A DNA stretch of 44,627 bases, from NCBI GenBank assembly GCA_934663645.1, contig CAKUKR010000010.1:1-44627 (forward strand), read 5' to 3'. Positions 18,647 to 26,421 of this stretch are shown here, piece after piece; position 1 is the stretch's first letter; the number at the start of each line of letters is the position of its first letter. The translations under genes and the position numbers were made by a program. The notes under the pieces are model-generated. The model saw nothing but the letters and a program-made list of their open reading frames with translations. It made no database searches and was not told the origin of the DNA. Origin of the DNA: an uncultured Muribaculaceae bacterium. GTDB taxonomy: Bacteria; Bacteroidota; Bacteroidia; Bacteroidales; Muribaculaceae.

Positions 18647-19852
18647 TCAGCGCAGCCGGGCTGCGACTTCACGGACGGCTTCAAATATCTCCCGGTCGGC
18701 ATCGGCGAGCGACAGTCCGCGACGCGACATCACCCTCTCGGCTATGTCGAAGAACTTGCGCATCGGCACTTCTGAGAAACCGGCCGCAGGCGATCCCTCG
18801 GAGAAGCTGGGAATGAACGTGCGCGGGAAACCGGCCCCATGCAGGTTGACTGCCACGCCCATAACCGTAGCGGTGTTGAGCATACAGTTTATGCCGATTT
18901 TGGAATGGTCGCCCATTATCAAGCCGCAGAACTGCAGGTCTGTGCGCATGAACGAGTGTGAGGCATAGTTCCAGATGCGTATCTTGGAGTAGTCGTTCTT
19001 GAGGTTTGAGGCGTTCACGCCCGCGCCGATGTTGCACCACTCCCCTATCACGGCGTTGCCGAGGAAGCCGTCGTGTGACTTGTTGGAATAACCGAACATG
19101 ACTATGTTGTTTACCTCGCCGCCGACCTTGCAGAACGGGCCTATTGTGGTGTTGCCGTAGACCTTCGCCCCCATGTTGACATGGGCGTTGGCGCACACCG
19201 CCAGCGGGCCGCGCAGACACGCTCCCTCCATGACCTCCGCGTCACGCCCGATGTATACGGGTCCTTTGGTGAGGTTGATTGTCGCGCCCTGGACGTCGGC
19301 TCCGTTCTCGATGAAGAGCAGCGGCATTCCGTCATCGTCCGTCATCTTGCCGATCACGGTGTTGCTTTCGGGCAGCGGCATGGATTCGCGGCCGGAGGTG
19401 AGGCGGCGGAAGTCGTCGATGATGCAACGGCCGTTCAGGCTGAAAATGTCAAACACATAGTGAACAGCTGTGATGTCGCCCGTATATATAATAGGTGTAA
19501 GGTTTCGGGCTTCGAAGTCGGATACTGCGCCTCGGAATGCCACCAACGCGCCGTCGTCTGCGACAATCCCCTGCCCCATGGCGAGTTTTTCCACGGCGCA
19601 GATGAGCGCGTCGTCAGGGATTACATTGCCGGCAATGAACAGATGCTCGCCGTCGGGGAGCGGATAGGGGGCGAATTTCGGACGCAGGTAATCGACAGGA
19701 GCGTGCGATACGCAGCCTGCGCCTATCGCTGCCTTCCATTTTTCGGCGATTGTAGTTACCCCGACGCGGAAATCCGCCACGGGGCGTGTGAACGAGAGCG
19801 GCAGCAGGTTGTCGTGCCGCTCAGCAGTGTCAAACAAAACAATGTCATTCAT
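18647..19852 (-). CDS. GlmU-like sugar nucleotidyltransferase, Bacteroidetes type
   Basis: The protein resembles the putative sugar nucleotidyltransferases (NTP_transf_4 N-terminus) found in Bacteroidetes, joined to a left-handed beta-helix of the GlmU or acyltransferase kind. Residues 1-200 start MNDIVLFDTAERHDNLLPLS with the family phrase SFTRPVADFRVGV. Hexapeptide-type repeats follow from about residue 205 (VYIGRDAEVMEGACLRGPL; IGEWCNIGAGVNASNLKND). The substrate is unknown; sugar-1-phosphate activation for envelope polymers is a guess from the family. The start at MNDI (19852) was preferred over the ATG 9 nt upstream. A promoter lies at 19978-20012 and a terminator follows the stop. Confidence 0.85.
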   Translation of the reverse strand: MNDIVLFDTAERHDNLLPLSFTRPVADFRVGVTTIAEKWKAAIGAGCVSHAPVDYLRPKFAPYPLPDGEHLFIAGNVIPDDALICAVEKLAMGQGIVADDGALVAFRGAVSDFEARNLTPIIYTGDITAVHYVFDIFSLNGRCIIDDFRRLTSGRESMPLPESNTVIGKMTDDDGMPLLFIENGADVQGATINLTKGPVYIGRDAEVMEGACLRGPLAVCANAHVNMGAKVYGNTTIGPFCKVGGEVNNIVMFGYSNKSHDGFLGNAVIGEWCNIGAGVNASNLKNDYSKIRIWNYASHSFMRTDLQFCGLIMGDHSKIGINCMLNTATVMGVAVNLHGAGFPRTFIPSFSEGSPAAGFSEVPMRKFFDIAERVMSRRGLSLADADREIFEAVREVAARLR

Positions 19853-19977
19853 GGTCTGCATTATAATATGTATTGCGACGACAGCGCACAGGCAAACGGC
19901 ACGCCGGCATCCGAAACAGTATCCAGCAATTTACGGGATGAGCCAACGTAAGATTGCTCACAACCCGATAATCTGTG

Positions 19978-20012
19978 CAAAGTTAATAGTAAAATCTGCA
20001 CCGACTGACAAG
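19978..20012 (-). promoter_or_regulatory. Promoter of the GlmU-like gene
   Basis: The minus strand reads CTTG at 20009-20012 and TAACTTTG at 19978-19985 with a 23-nt spacer, slightly long for the consensus. The predicted start near 19973 leaves a leader of about 120 nt before the ATG at 19852. Confidence 0.6.
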
Positions 20013-20053
20013 CGGGAGCATCCTTAACACGCATTAACCGGTAATCAATTGGC

Positions 20054-20079
20054 AATTAGGAATGAGGAATTAGGAATGG
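20054..20079. repeat. Heptad repeat, AATKAGG type
   Basis: Three consecutive 7-nt units (AATTAGG, AATGAGG, AATTAGG) and a partial fourth (AATGG) lie between the candidate RNA terminator and the GlmU-like promoter. Short heptad arrays of this kind are seen in several bacterial genomes. I assign no function. Confidence 0.7.
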
Positions 20080-20141
20080 AAGGCGGGGCATCGGGTGATT
20101 GCACAGCCAAAGCAGGGATGCCAAATATGGGGAGGGTTGAT

Positions 20142-20185
20142 ATAAAAAACAAAGACAGGACGATGTTTCACAACTTCCTCCTGCC
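20142..20185 (-). terminator. Terminator of the candidate small RNA
   Basis: On the minus strand, GGCAGGA (20179-20185) and TCCTGTC (20154-20160) form a 7-bp stem with one wobble around an 18-nt loop. TTTGTTTTTTATATC follows. The long loop makes it weaker than a textbook terminator, but the T-run is good. Confidence 0.5.
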
Positions 20186-20333
20186 CTGTGATTTTTCAGA
20201 CCTGATAACTTTCACAAGCTCACTAAATCCTGCTAAACCACTAACTTACAAATTTATATCACTATTACTTAAAACTTTTCGGCTTGCATTTTGACGGTTT
20301 GAGATAAGTAATCTCATATTCGTTCCTAAATAC
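20142..20333 (-). ncRNA. Candidate small noncoding RNA, about 190 nt
   Basis: A consensus promoter (20338-20368) and a terminator (T-rich tail at 20142-20153) frame a stretch with no open reading frame. In the predicted RNA the 5' segment AGGAACGA (20320-20327) can pair with UCGUCCU (20157-20163), 7 bp with one bulged A, closing the molecule. Inside, TGAGAT/ATCTCA form a hairpin at 20300-20316, and TGCAAGC (20282-20288) can pair with GCTTGTG (20213-20219) using two wobbles. The 3' arm UCCU is shared with the terminator stem. Length and end-to-end closure fit a 6S-like RNA, but I do not recognise the sequence as 6S, tmRNA, RNase P RNA or SRP RNA. Confidence 0.55.
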
Positions 20334-20337
20334 GGTG

Positions 20338-20368
20338 CAAAGTTAGTCACATTTCGCGAGATGTCAAG
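20338..20368 (-). promoter_or_regulatory. Promoter of the candidate small RNA
   Basis: CTTG at 20365-20368, a 19-nt spacer and TAACTTTG at 20338-20345 on the minus strand match the Bacteroidetes consensus as well as the rpsL promoter does. The nearest downstream protein gene starts almost 490 nt away and has its own promoter, so this promoter appears to serve an untranslated transcript. Confidence 0.7.
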
Positions 20369-20424
20369 AGCTTAAGGCGTTAAATAGACTTAATTCGACA
20401 AATTCTCTATGGAAATCGCGTTTT

Positions 20425-20504
20425 TTGCGGCTAAATTCTTGCGTAGATTATACGCAGACTTTGCACTGCCGATTGCCGGAAAAATAGTTTCCGCAAAGCC
20501 GCAA
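20425..20504. other. Three-stem inverted-repeat element
   Basis: An outer stem pairs TTGCGGCT (20425-20432) with AGCCGCAA (20497-20504). It encloses two perfect 6-bp hairpins with 5-nt loops: TGCGTA/TACGCA at 20440-20456 and CGGAAA/TTTCCG at 20477-20493. The layout is that of a three-way junction. It lies 74 nt downstream of the FTCD stop. No T-run follows on either strand, so it is not a normal terminator, and it does not fit a tRNA. Confidence 0.55.
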
Positions 20505-20577
20505 CAATCAGACAGCGAATTGGCAATCTGGCTATTACATTCGCGTACACCATATTCCGGCACGGGCAATGTCATTT

Positions 20578-22269
20578 TCAGATCTTGGAGTTGACAACTT
20601 CCAGTATCTGAGCCTCCAGGTCGGCTGCTTTTGCCTCAATTTCCGCGCCCTCTGCGATGAGCTGCTCGGCTTTAGCGCGGTCGGCAAGGCCGGCAGCGTT
20701 GATTTTGACGTTGAGGAACGCGCCGCGCACGGCAGCGCGAGCGGCGAGCGTACCCACGCCGGCATCTGTGACGGAAGCGGGGTTGCCCTTTTCAGCCATT
20801 GCAGAAAGGACCTCGAAAGTCTGGAAGGCGGTTTTCATGGTCTGGAGGGGCACTTCAGTAGCGTATAGAGTCGCAGCCTCCATGGCCTCCTTGCGTGCGG
20901 CCTTCTCTGCATCTGTCTTCTTTGGCATGCCGATAGCGTCCATGATGCGGTTGAAGGCGGCAGTGTCCTCGTCAACGAGGTGGAGGAGGCTCTCCATGAG
21001 CTCCTGACCGCGCTCTGCCACTTCGGAATATTCGTCCCAGCGGTCGTCATACGAAGCCTTGTGTGCTGTGAGGTTTGCCACCATAGTGCCGAGAGCGGCA
21101 GCGAGCGCGCCCATGTAAGCGGAGATAGAGCCGCCGCCAGGGGCGGGGGATTCGCTGGCGGTCTCCTCGGCGAGGCCGCGTGCGGTCAGGTCGATGAGCT
21201 TCTTGCTGTCGTTGTCCTGTATGAGGTACTCGATTACCTTCTCGTTAGGGTCGAATGGCTTGAGCTCGTCGAGGCCCATTGACTTGACGGCGATGCGGAT
21301 GATTTCGCGGTCAGGTATGCCGACAGAGCGGTGCTGCTTGCGGAGGAAATACTTGCCGGCATCGATGAGTGTGCGTTTCGGCACGAGGCCAACGATTTCG
21401 GTACCGGTGACACGCACGCCGCGGTCGTTGGCCTTGCGGCACACTTCGTCAAAGGCGATGTGGAGTGGCGTTGTGGCGATGTCGGTGATGTTCATCGACA
21501 CCTGTGCTATGCCGTATTCATCTATATACCAGCCGATGGCCTTTGTGCCCTTCAGCGAGCCGGGTATCATTACGGTGTTGCCCTGAGCGTCCTTGATAGG
21601 CTTGCCGGTAATCTTGCCTCCCTCGCGCATTGGACGGCCCTTTTCACGCACGTCAAAAGCGATAGCGTTGGCGCGGCGTGTCGAGGTGGTATTGAGGTTA
21701 TAGTTGACTGCAATCAGGAAGTCGCGTGCGCCGATAGTCGTCGCGCCGGTACGGGCTACGCCCTCGTCGAAGGGACGGTTGCCGAAGTCGGGGCCTTTCT
21801 CGCCGCCCATCTTGTCAGCGAGAGCCTCGTATTCGCCGGCACGGCAAACGGCGAGGTTGCGGCGTTCCTGGGTGAAGGCAGCGGCCTCGTAGCAGTATGT
21901 CGGGACATTGAGCTCCACAGCAACTCGCTCTGCGAGCTTGCGAGCCATTTCGGCACATTCCTCGAGGGTTACGCCGGCAACGGGGATAAGGGGGCAGACA
22001 TCGGTTGCTCCCATGCGGGGATGCGCGCCATGGTGCGAGCGCATATCTATGATTTCGGCAGCGCGCTTGATGCCCTGGAAGGCAGCCTCAACAACAGCTT
22101 CGGGCTCGCCGACGAAGGTGACTACGGTGCGGTTGGTAGCCTCGCCCGGGTCAACATCGAGGAGCTTGATGCCCTTGACCGTGCAGATAGCGTCTGTTAT
22201 CTGTTTGATTTTCGCCTGGTCGCGTCCTTCAGAGAAGTTGGGGACACATTCTATAATACGGGTTTTCAT
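20578..22269 (-). CDS. ftcD: Bifunctional glutamate formimidoyltransferase / cyclodeaminase
   Basis: The protein transfers the formimino group from formiminoglutamate to tetrahydrofolate and then releases ammonia to give methenyl-THF, the end of the histidine degradation route through formiminoglutamate. The 563 residues comprise the transferase N-terminal domain (RIIECVPNFSEGRD; His motif SHHGAHPRMGATD near residues 79-90), the second transferase domain to about 330, and the cyclodeaminase domain from about 355 (SESPAPGGGSISAYMGALAA). The start at 22269 matches the family, although the frame is open 66 nt further upstream. No other hut gene is nearby. A -7 box lies 36 nt upstream. Confidence 0.93.
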   Translation of the reverse strand: MKTRIIECVPNFSEGRDQAKIKQITDAICTVKGIKLLDVDPGEATNRTVVTFVGEPEAVVEAAFQGIKRAAEIIDMRSHHGAHPRMGATDVCPLIPVAGVTLEECAEMARKLAERVAVELNVPTYCYEAAAFTQERRNLAVCRAGEYEALADKMGGEKGPDFGNRPFDEGVARTGATTIGARDFLIAVNYNLNTTSTRRANAIAFDVREKGRPMREGGKITGKPIKDAQGNTVMIPGSLKGTKAIGWYIDEYGIAQVSMNITDIATTPLHIAFDEVCRKANDRGVRVTGTEIVGLVPKRTLIDAGKYFLRKQHRSVGIPDREIIRIAVKSMGLDELKPFDPNEKVIEYLIQDNDSKKLIDLTARGLAEETASESPAPGGGSISAYMGALAAALGTMVANLTAHKASYDDRWDEYSEVAERGQELMESLLHLVDEDTAAFNRIMDAIGMPKKTDAEKAARKEAMEAATLYATEVPLQTMKTAFQTFEVLSAMAEKGNPASVTDAGVGTLAARAAVRGAFLNVKINAAGLADRAKAEQLIAEGAEIEAKAADLEAQILEVVNSKI

Positions 22270-22304
22270 TGATATAGATTGTTGGATGATATTTCTTTTG
22301 CCCA

Positions 22305-22312
22305 CAAAATTA
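22305..22312 (-). promoter_or_regulatory. -7 box of the ftcD promoter
   Basis: TAATTTTG on the minus strand fits TAnnTTTG and lies 35 nt before the ftcD ATG. No clear -33 element is visible. The 188-bp interval is shared with the divergent aminopeptidase gene. Confidence 0.5.
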
Positions 22313-22410
22313 GGCAATATTTCCGAGACCTCCACTACACATAAATCAAAAACAGGAGCATGGTGTTCGCAAAAGGGAGGCTCGGGCGGGTCAGATCCGG
22401 GATTTTTTTG

Positions 22411-22418
22411 TAATTTTA
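22411..22418 (+). promoter_or_regulatory. Possible -7 box of the aminopeptidase promoter
   Basis: TTTTTTTG is followed directly by TAATTTTA, almost the same string as the promoter at 29700 (TTTTTTG then TAATTTTG). The last base deviates from TAnnTTTG. It lies 39 nt before the ATG. Confidence 0.4.
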
Positions 22419-22457
22419 CGGCGGAAAAAGAACAGACAAAACGTCAGGACTAATAAT

Positions 22458-24251
22458 ATGAAGACAAATTTCGAGTACCTCACGCTGCTGCGTGAGACTA
22501 TGGCCGAACACGGGATAGATGCCGTGGTGATAAGCGGCACAGACCCCCACCAGAGCGAGAACCCGCCCAAGCATTGGCGCGGCCGGGAATGGCTGACCGG
22601 TTTTTTCTCAGAGAACGGCACCAACGGCACAGCCGTAGTGACACAGGACGAGGCATATTGCTGGACAGACTCTCGTTATTTCATACAGGCGACGGAGCAG
22701 CTGCGCGGCACCGGCTTTGAGATGATGAAGGAGGACGGCCCGGAAGCCGTGGACCTGGTGGAATGGCTTACTGACAACCTGGACGAGGGCGCGACGGTCG
22801 GCATCGACGGCATGACATTCTCCGTGACGCTGGCAGAGCGGATGCAGAAGGAGCTTGAGAAGAACGGCATCAAGCTGAACGACGACTTCCCTCTGTTTGA
22901 CTACATCTACCCGGAACGCCCGGAACGCCCGAAGAACAAGCTGTTTGTGCATGATGAGAAAATCGTGGGGGAAAGCGTAGACTCCAAGATGAGCCGCATC
23001 ATGGACGCAGTACGCGCAGAGAACTCAGACGCGGTCATGCTCTCGTCGCTCGACGACATAGCGTGGGCGACCAACGTGCGTACCGCGGGCGACATCGCAT
23101 TCTCCCCTATCTACGTCTCATACCTTTATATAGACGGCAACAAGCGTATACTGTTCGTTGACGAGGACAAGTTGACCGACGAGGTTTCCGCCCACCTGGC
23201 GAAATACGACGTCAAGACGCTGCCTTACGATGACGTGACAAAATATGTTGCTGCGCTCCCGAGCGAGACGCGACTCCTCATCGACCCGGACAAGACATCA
23301 CGCGGACTGTACTCGCACATCAGCTGCAACGTGGTTTTCGGCGGTGCTGGCGTGGCTCGGCTCAAGAGCATCAAGAACGCGACGATGCTCGCCAACCTTG
23401 AGACAGCAATGGAGAAGGACGGCATCGCGCTGACACGCTTTTTCATGACTGTGGAGCGCGAATACCCGTCGGGCAAGTTGACGGAAGTAGGGCTTGGCAA
23501 GCTGCTGCGCAGCCTGCGCCTTAGCGACAAGTCGTGCGTTGACGAGAGCTTCGCCCCAATCATCGGCTGGAAGGGTCACGGCGCAATAGTCCACTATGAG
23601 GCTACTGAAGAGAGCGACGCTACAGTTGAGGGCGACGGTCTGCTGCTGGTGGACTCTGGCGGCCAGTACATCTACGGCACAACGGACATCACGCGCACAA
23701 TAGCCCTCGGCACACCGACGGCTGAGGAAAAGCATGATTTCACTTTGGTTATGAAAGGCCACATCGCGCTGGCCCGCGCCATATTCCCGGAGGGGACACG
23801 CGGCTCACAGCTCGACGTGCTTGCCCGCCAGTTCCTTTGGGCTGAGGGGAAGGCATACTACCACGGCACCGGTCACGGCGTAGGCTTCTTCATCAACTGC
23901 CACGAGGGGCCGCAGAACATACGCCTCAACGAGAACCCGGCGACACTGCAGCCTGGCATGATAACGAGCAACGAGCCGGGGCTTTATTATGAGGGCCGCT
24001 ATGGCATACGCTGCGAAAACCTCATCGTGACAGAGAAGGCTATGACCACTGAGTTCGGCGACTTCTACAAGTTTGCCACCATGACCCTGTTCCCGTTTGA
24101 CCTGCGCCTGTTTGACACCGGCATCATGACCGACGAGGAAATTGAGTGGGTGAACAAATACCACGAGAAGGTGCGCAGCCGTCTGACGCCGCTGCTGACA
24201 GCCGAGGAGGGGAAGTGGATTGAGGAGAAGACACGTCCGCTGACCCGCTGA
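22458..24251 (+). CDS. Xaa-Pro aminopeptidase (aminopeptidase P, M24B)
   Basis: The enzyme removes an N-terminal residue that precedes proline. The 597 residues have two creatinase-like N-terminal domains and a C-terminal M24 domain. The five metal ligands are visible: Asp399 (LLVDSGGQY), Asp410 (GTTDITRT), His473 (GTGHGVGF), Glu506 (SNEPGLYYEGR) and Glu520 (IRCENLIV). The length matches the three-domain eukaryote-like XPNPEP1 type, longer than E. coli PepP (441). No signal peptide is seen, so it should be cytoplasmic. The carbonic anhydrase gene follows after 30 nt. Confidence 0.95.
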   Translation: MKTNFEYLTLLRETMAEHGIDAVVISGTDPHQSENPPKHWRGREWLTGFFSENGTNGTAVVTQDEAYCWTDSRYFIQATEQLRGTGFEMMKEDGPEAVDLVEWLTDNLDEGATVGIDGMTFSVTLAERMQKELEKNGIKLNDDFPLFDYIYPERPERPKNKLFVHDEKIVGESVDSKMSRIMDAVRAENSDAVMLSSLDDIAWATNVRTAGDIAFSPIYVSYLYIDGNKRILFVDEDKLTDEVSAHLAKYDVKTLPYDDVTKYVAALPSETRLLIDPDKTSRGLYSHISCNVVFGGAGVARLKSIKNATMLANLETAMEKDGIALTRFFMTVEREYPSGKLTEVGLGKLLRSLRLSDKSCVDESFAPIIGWKGHGAIVHYEATEESDATVEGDGLLLVDSGGQYIYGTTDITRTIALGTPTAEEKHDFTLVMKGHIALARAIFPEGTRGSQLDVLARQFLWAEGKAYYHGTGHGVGFFINCHEGPQNIRLNENPATLQPGMITSNEPGLYYEGRYGIRCENLIVTEKAMTTEFGDFYKFATMTLFPFDLRLFDTGIMTDEEIEWVNKYHEKVRSRLTPLLTAEEGKWIEEKTRPLTR

Positions 24252-24281
24252 AACACGACCAGTAACAAAGACATCAAAGAA

Positions 24282-24800
24282 ATGGCACTTATAAAACCAG
24301 TACGGGGCTTCACCCCGGAAATCGGCAAGGGCTGCTTCCTGGCCGACAACTGCACTGTCGTGGGCGATGTCGTCATGGGAGACGAGTGCAGCGTATGGTT
24401 CGGCACGGTATTGCGAGGCGACGTGAACTCGATACGCATCGGCAACCGTGTGAACATACAGGACGGCAGCGTGCTTCACACGCTGTACCAGAAATCGACT
24501 ATCGAGATCGGCGATGACGTGTCCATAGGCCACAATGTGGTCATCCACGGCGCTAAGATCCACAACTACGCGCTCATAGGCATGGGGGCGATAGTGATGG
24601 ACGATGCCGAGGTGGGCGAAGGCGCGCTCGTGGCAGCGGGGTCGGTAGTGTTGAGCCGTACCAAGATAGGAGCACACGAGATGTGGGCCGGCGCACCAGC
24701 GAAATTCGTCAAGATGGTAGAGCCGGAGAAAGCCAAGGAGATGAACATCAAGATAGCTCACAACTATCTGATGTACTCCAAATGGTATGACGAGAAGTGA
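24282..24800 (+). CDS. Gamma-class carbonic anhydrase-like protein
   Basis: The protein is a left-handed beta-helix of the gamma-carbonic anhydrase / PaaY / YrdA group, which hydrates CO2 or serves related roles. The three zinc-ligand histidines are present: His66 (GSVLHTLYQ), His84 and His89 (SIGHNVVIHGA). Hexapeptide repeats run through residues 12-135. The 172 residues match the short CamH-like forms. The gene appears cotranscribed with the aminopeptidase. Activity cannot be decided from sequence, since some members are inactive. Confidence 0.9.
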   Translation: MALIKPVRGFTPEIGKGCFLADNCTVVGDVVMGDECSVWFGTVLRGDVNSIRIGNRVNIQDGSVLHTLYQKSTIEIGDDVSIGHNVVIHGAKIHNYALIGMGAIVMDDAEVGEGALVAAGSVVLSRTKIGAHEMWAGAPAKFVKMVEPEKAKEMNIKIAHNYLMYSKWYDEK

Positions 24801-24849
24801 CTGACGGCAGCAGCCAATGAAAGGCAACAGCCGCCAATATAGGCAGATA

Positions 24850-24879
24850 CAGCCGCCGGGAGGGCATTTCCGGCGGCTG
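24850..24879 (+). terminator. Hairpin after the carbonic anhydrase gene
   Basis: CAGCCGCCGG (24850-24859) and CCGGCGGCTG (24870-24879) form a perfect 10-bp GC stem with a 10-nt loop, 49 nt past the stop. The nearest T-run (ATTTTTTGG) lies about 15 nt further on, so termination strength is uncertain. Confidence 0.5.
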
Positions 24880-24911
24880 CACCGCAAAGGCTCAATTTTT
24901 TGGCGGATAAT

Positions 24912-24942
24912 TTTGCCAATCAAATAAGAATAACTAATTTTG
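24912..24942 (+). promoter_or_regulatory. Promoter of rpsU
   Basis: TTTG at 24912-24915, a 19-nt spacer and TAATTTTG at 24935-24942 match the Bacteroidetes consensus closely. Predicted transcription starts near 24947, about 68 nt before rpsU. Confidence 0.75.
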
Positions 24943-25014
24943 CACCGCAAAAGCGAGACCCGGTGTCTTGCCGCTGCGTCAATACAAACAAACAAGCAAC
25001 AAAAAAAGAACGAA

Positions 25015-25206
25015 ATGATAATTGTACAAGTAAAAGAAGGCGAGAACATAGAGAAAGCGCTGAAGAAGTTCAAACGTAAATTTGAAAGAACCGGAATCAT
25101 CAAGGAACTCCGTCACCGTCAGGCATTTGAAAAGCCGTCGGTAGCCAACCGCAAGAAGATGATGAAGGCTGTTTACGTACAGCATCTTCGTCAGGCAGAG
25201 CAGTAA
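25015..25206 (+). CDS. rpsU: 30S ribosomal protein S21 (bS21)
   Basis: S21 lies near the anti-Shine-Dalgarno end of 16S rRNA. The 63 residues start MIIVQVKEGENIEKALKKFK and include RKFERTGIIKELRHRQ, the family pattern. The frame is open to 24940, but the ATG at 25015 is the family start. In Bacteroidales rpsU commonly precedes a tyrosine recombinase gene, as it does here after 157 nt. Confidence 0.95.
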   Translation: MIIVQVKEGENIEKALKKFKRKFERTGIIKELRHRQAFEKPSVANRKKMMKAVYVQHLRQAEQ

Positions 25207-25322
25207 TCGCCGGCAACAGGATACAATTAGGCAACATACACGAGGGTGTAGGCAGTCGGAAGAGTGCTTACATCTTTGTTGTGCAATTACGGCAAGGCAG
25301 AATCACGGGGTTCCGGAGCACT

Positions 25323-25334
25323 CGGAGTACTCCG
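25323..25334. repeat. Perfect 12-bp palindrome upstream of the recombinase gene
   Basis: CGGAGTACTCCG lies 29 nt before the recombinase ATG. A related CCGGAG occurs 10 nt upstream. It could be an operator or chance. No T-run follows. Confidence 0.6.
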
Positions 25335-25363
25335 ATGGGTACGACAGCGACGGAGATGGCGAT

Positions 25364-26377
25364 ATGGCAGAAGAAAGCAGAGAGACATCACTGCCTGACA
25401 GCGCGACGGAACAATACCTGTCGCGCTATGAGGATATGCTGCGGCTCGAGCAGGGGCGCAGCGACCTGACAGTCTATGCATACATGCACGATGTGCGCGA
25501 ATACATCGCATACATCACCGGCGAACACCCCGAAACCTTCGACCCGGGGAGCATCTCCACTTCCGACATACGGGTGTGGCTTGCATCGCTGAGCCGCAAG
25601 GGGCTGCAACGGCAGTCTGTAAAGCGAAAGCTGCAGAGCCTGCGGTCATTTTTCGTGTTCCTGCTGCGGAGCGGCGACATCGCAGCCGACCCGACAGGGC
25701 CGGTGGAACTGTCGGTGAGGAAGAAACCGCTGCCGAAATATGTGCCGGAGCGAGAAATGGAGCAGGTGATCGAGACAGACGAGCAGTCCCCTGACGCGAA
25801 CAGCTTTGAGGGGATGCGCGACCGCATGATCATCTCGCTGCTGTATACCACAGGGATGCGCCGCGCAGAGATACTGTCGCTGACAGACAGCGACTTCCGC
25901 ATGGCTCGCGGTGAATTAAGGATATTGGGCAAGGGAAACAAAGAACGCATCGTGCCGCTCGCTCCGCAGATGTTGCTCGACGTCAAGGAGTATATGCGGC
26001 TTCGCGACGAACGTTTCCCGGCACGGTCAGGCTGCCGCTTCCTCACGGGCAACCGGGGCAAGGACATGAGCGCGGCGGCATTGGCATCAATAGTGCGCTC
26101 GCAGCTTGCCGGCACGTCGGCGGAACAGCGCACACCGCATGTGCTGCGCCACACTTTCGCCACGGCGATGCTCAACGGGGGCGCAGACATAAACACCGTC
26201 AAGGAGTTTCTGGGACATGCCTCGATAGCGACGACACAAATATACACGCACGTCTCGTTTGCCGACCTGCAGCGCGACTACAACAAGGCGCACCCACGCG
26301 CCCACGCTGAAAAACCAGGCAAGCCTCCCGTAACCGACCACAAAAAGGGAAAAACTGAGCAGTCTAACAAAAAATAA
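25364..26377 (+). CDS. Tyrosine recombinase, XerC/XerD type
   Basis: Such recombinases resolve chromosome dimers or integrate elements. The 337 residues have a SAM-like core-binding domain (about residues 15-110) and a catalytic domain with all expected residues: Arg166 (TTGMRRAE), Lys190 (LGKGNKER), His259 and Arg262 (HVLRHTFA), His285 (LGHASIATT) and the nucleophile Tyr294 (QIYTHVS). A Lys-rich tail extends past the usual 300 residues. Its position after rpsU and before hpf is conserved in Bacteroidales, which argues for a housekeeping Xer protein over a phage integrase. Whether it is XerC or XerD cannot be decided here. Confidence 0.92.
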   Translation: MAEESRETSLPDSATEQYLSRYEDMLRLEQGRSDLTVYAYMHDVREYIAYITGEHPETFDPGSISTSDIRVWLASLSRKGLQRQSVKRKLQSLRSFFVFLLRSGDIAADPTGPVELSVRKKPLPKYVPEREMEQVIETDEQSPDANSFEGMRDRMIISLLYTTGMRRAEILSLTDSDFRMARGELRILGKGNKERIVPLAPQMLLDVKEYMRLRDERFPARSGCRFLTGNRGKDMSAAALASIVRSQLAGTSAEQRTPHVLRHTFATAMLNGGADINTVKEFLGHASIATTQIYTHVSFADLQRDYNKAHPRAHAEKPGKPPVTDHKKGKTEQSNKK

Positions 26378-26413
26378 GACGCCCCGGATAATAACTTTCC
26401 CGGAGAAATTGTT

Positions 26414-26421
26414 TATCTTTG
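26414..26421 (+). promoter_or_regulatory. -7 box of the hpf operon promoter
   Basis: TATCTTTG followed by CAAAG fits TAnnTTTG well. No convincing -33 TTTG lies 19-22 nt upstream. It stands 37 nt after the recombinase stop, so hpf and the following genes probably have their own start. Confidence 0.6.

Larger units (their letters stand above)
19853..20577. other. Gene-free interval of about 720 bp
   Basis: No convincing protein gene lies here on either strand. The longest open frames (60-80 residues) have no family features. The interval holds, from left to right, the promoter of the GlmU-like gene, a short heptad repeat, a candidate minus-strand noncoding RNA with promoter and terminator, and a three-stem inverted-repeat element near the end of the FTCD gene. 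It is AT-richer than its surroundings. Confidence 0.7.

Noticed and set aside
23805..25103. Minus-strand open frame of 432 codons opposite the aminopeptidase and carbonic anhydrase genes
   Set aside because: It runs antisense through two clear genes and rpsU, and its composition (His, Arg, Leu-rich) fits a shadow frame.
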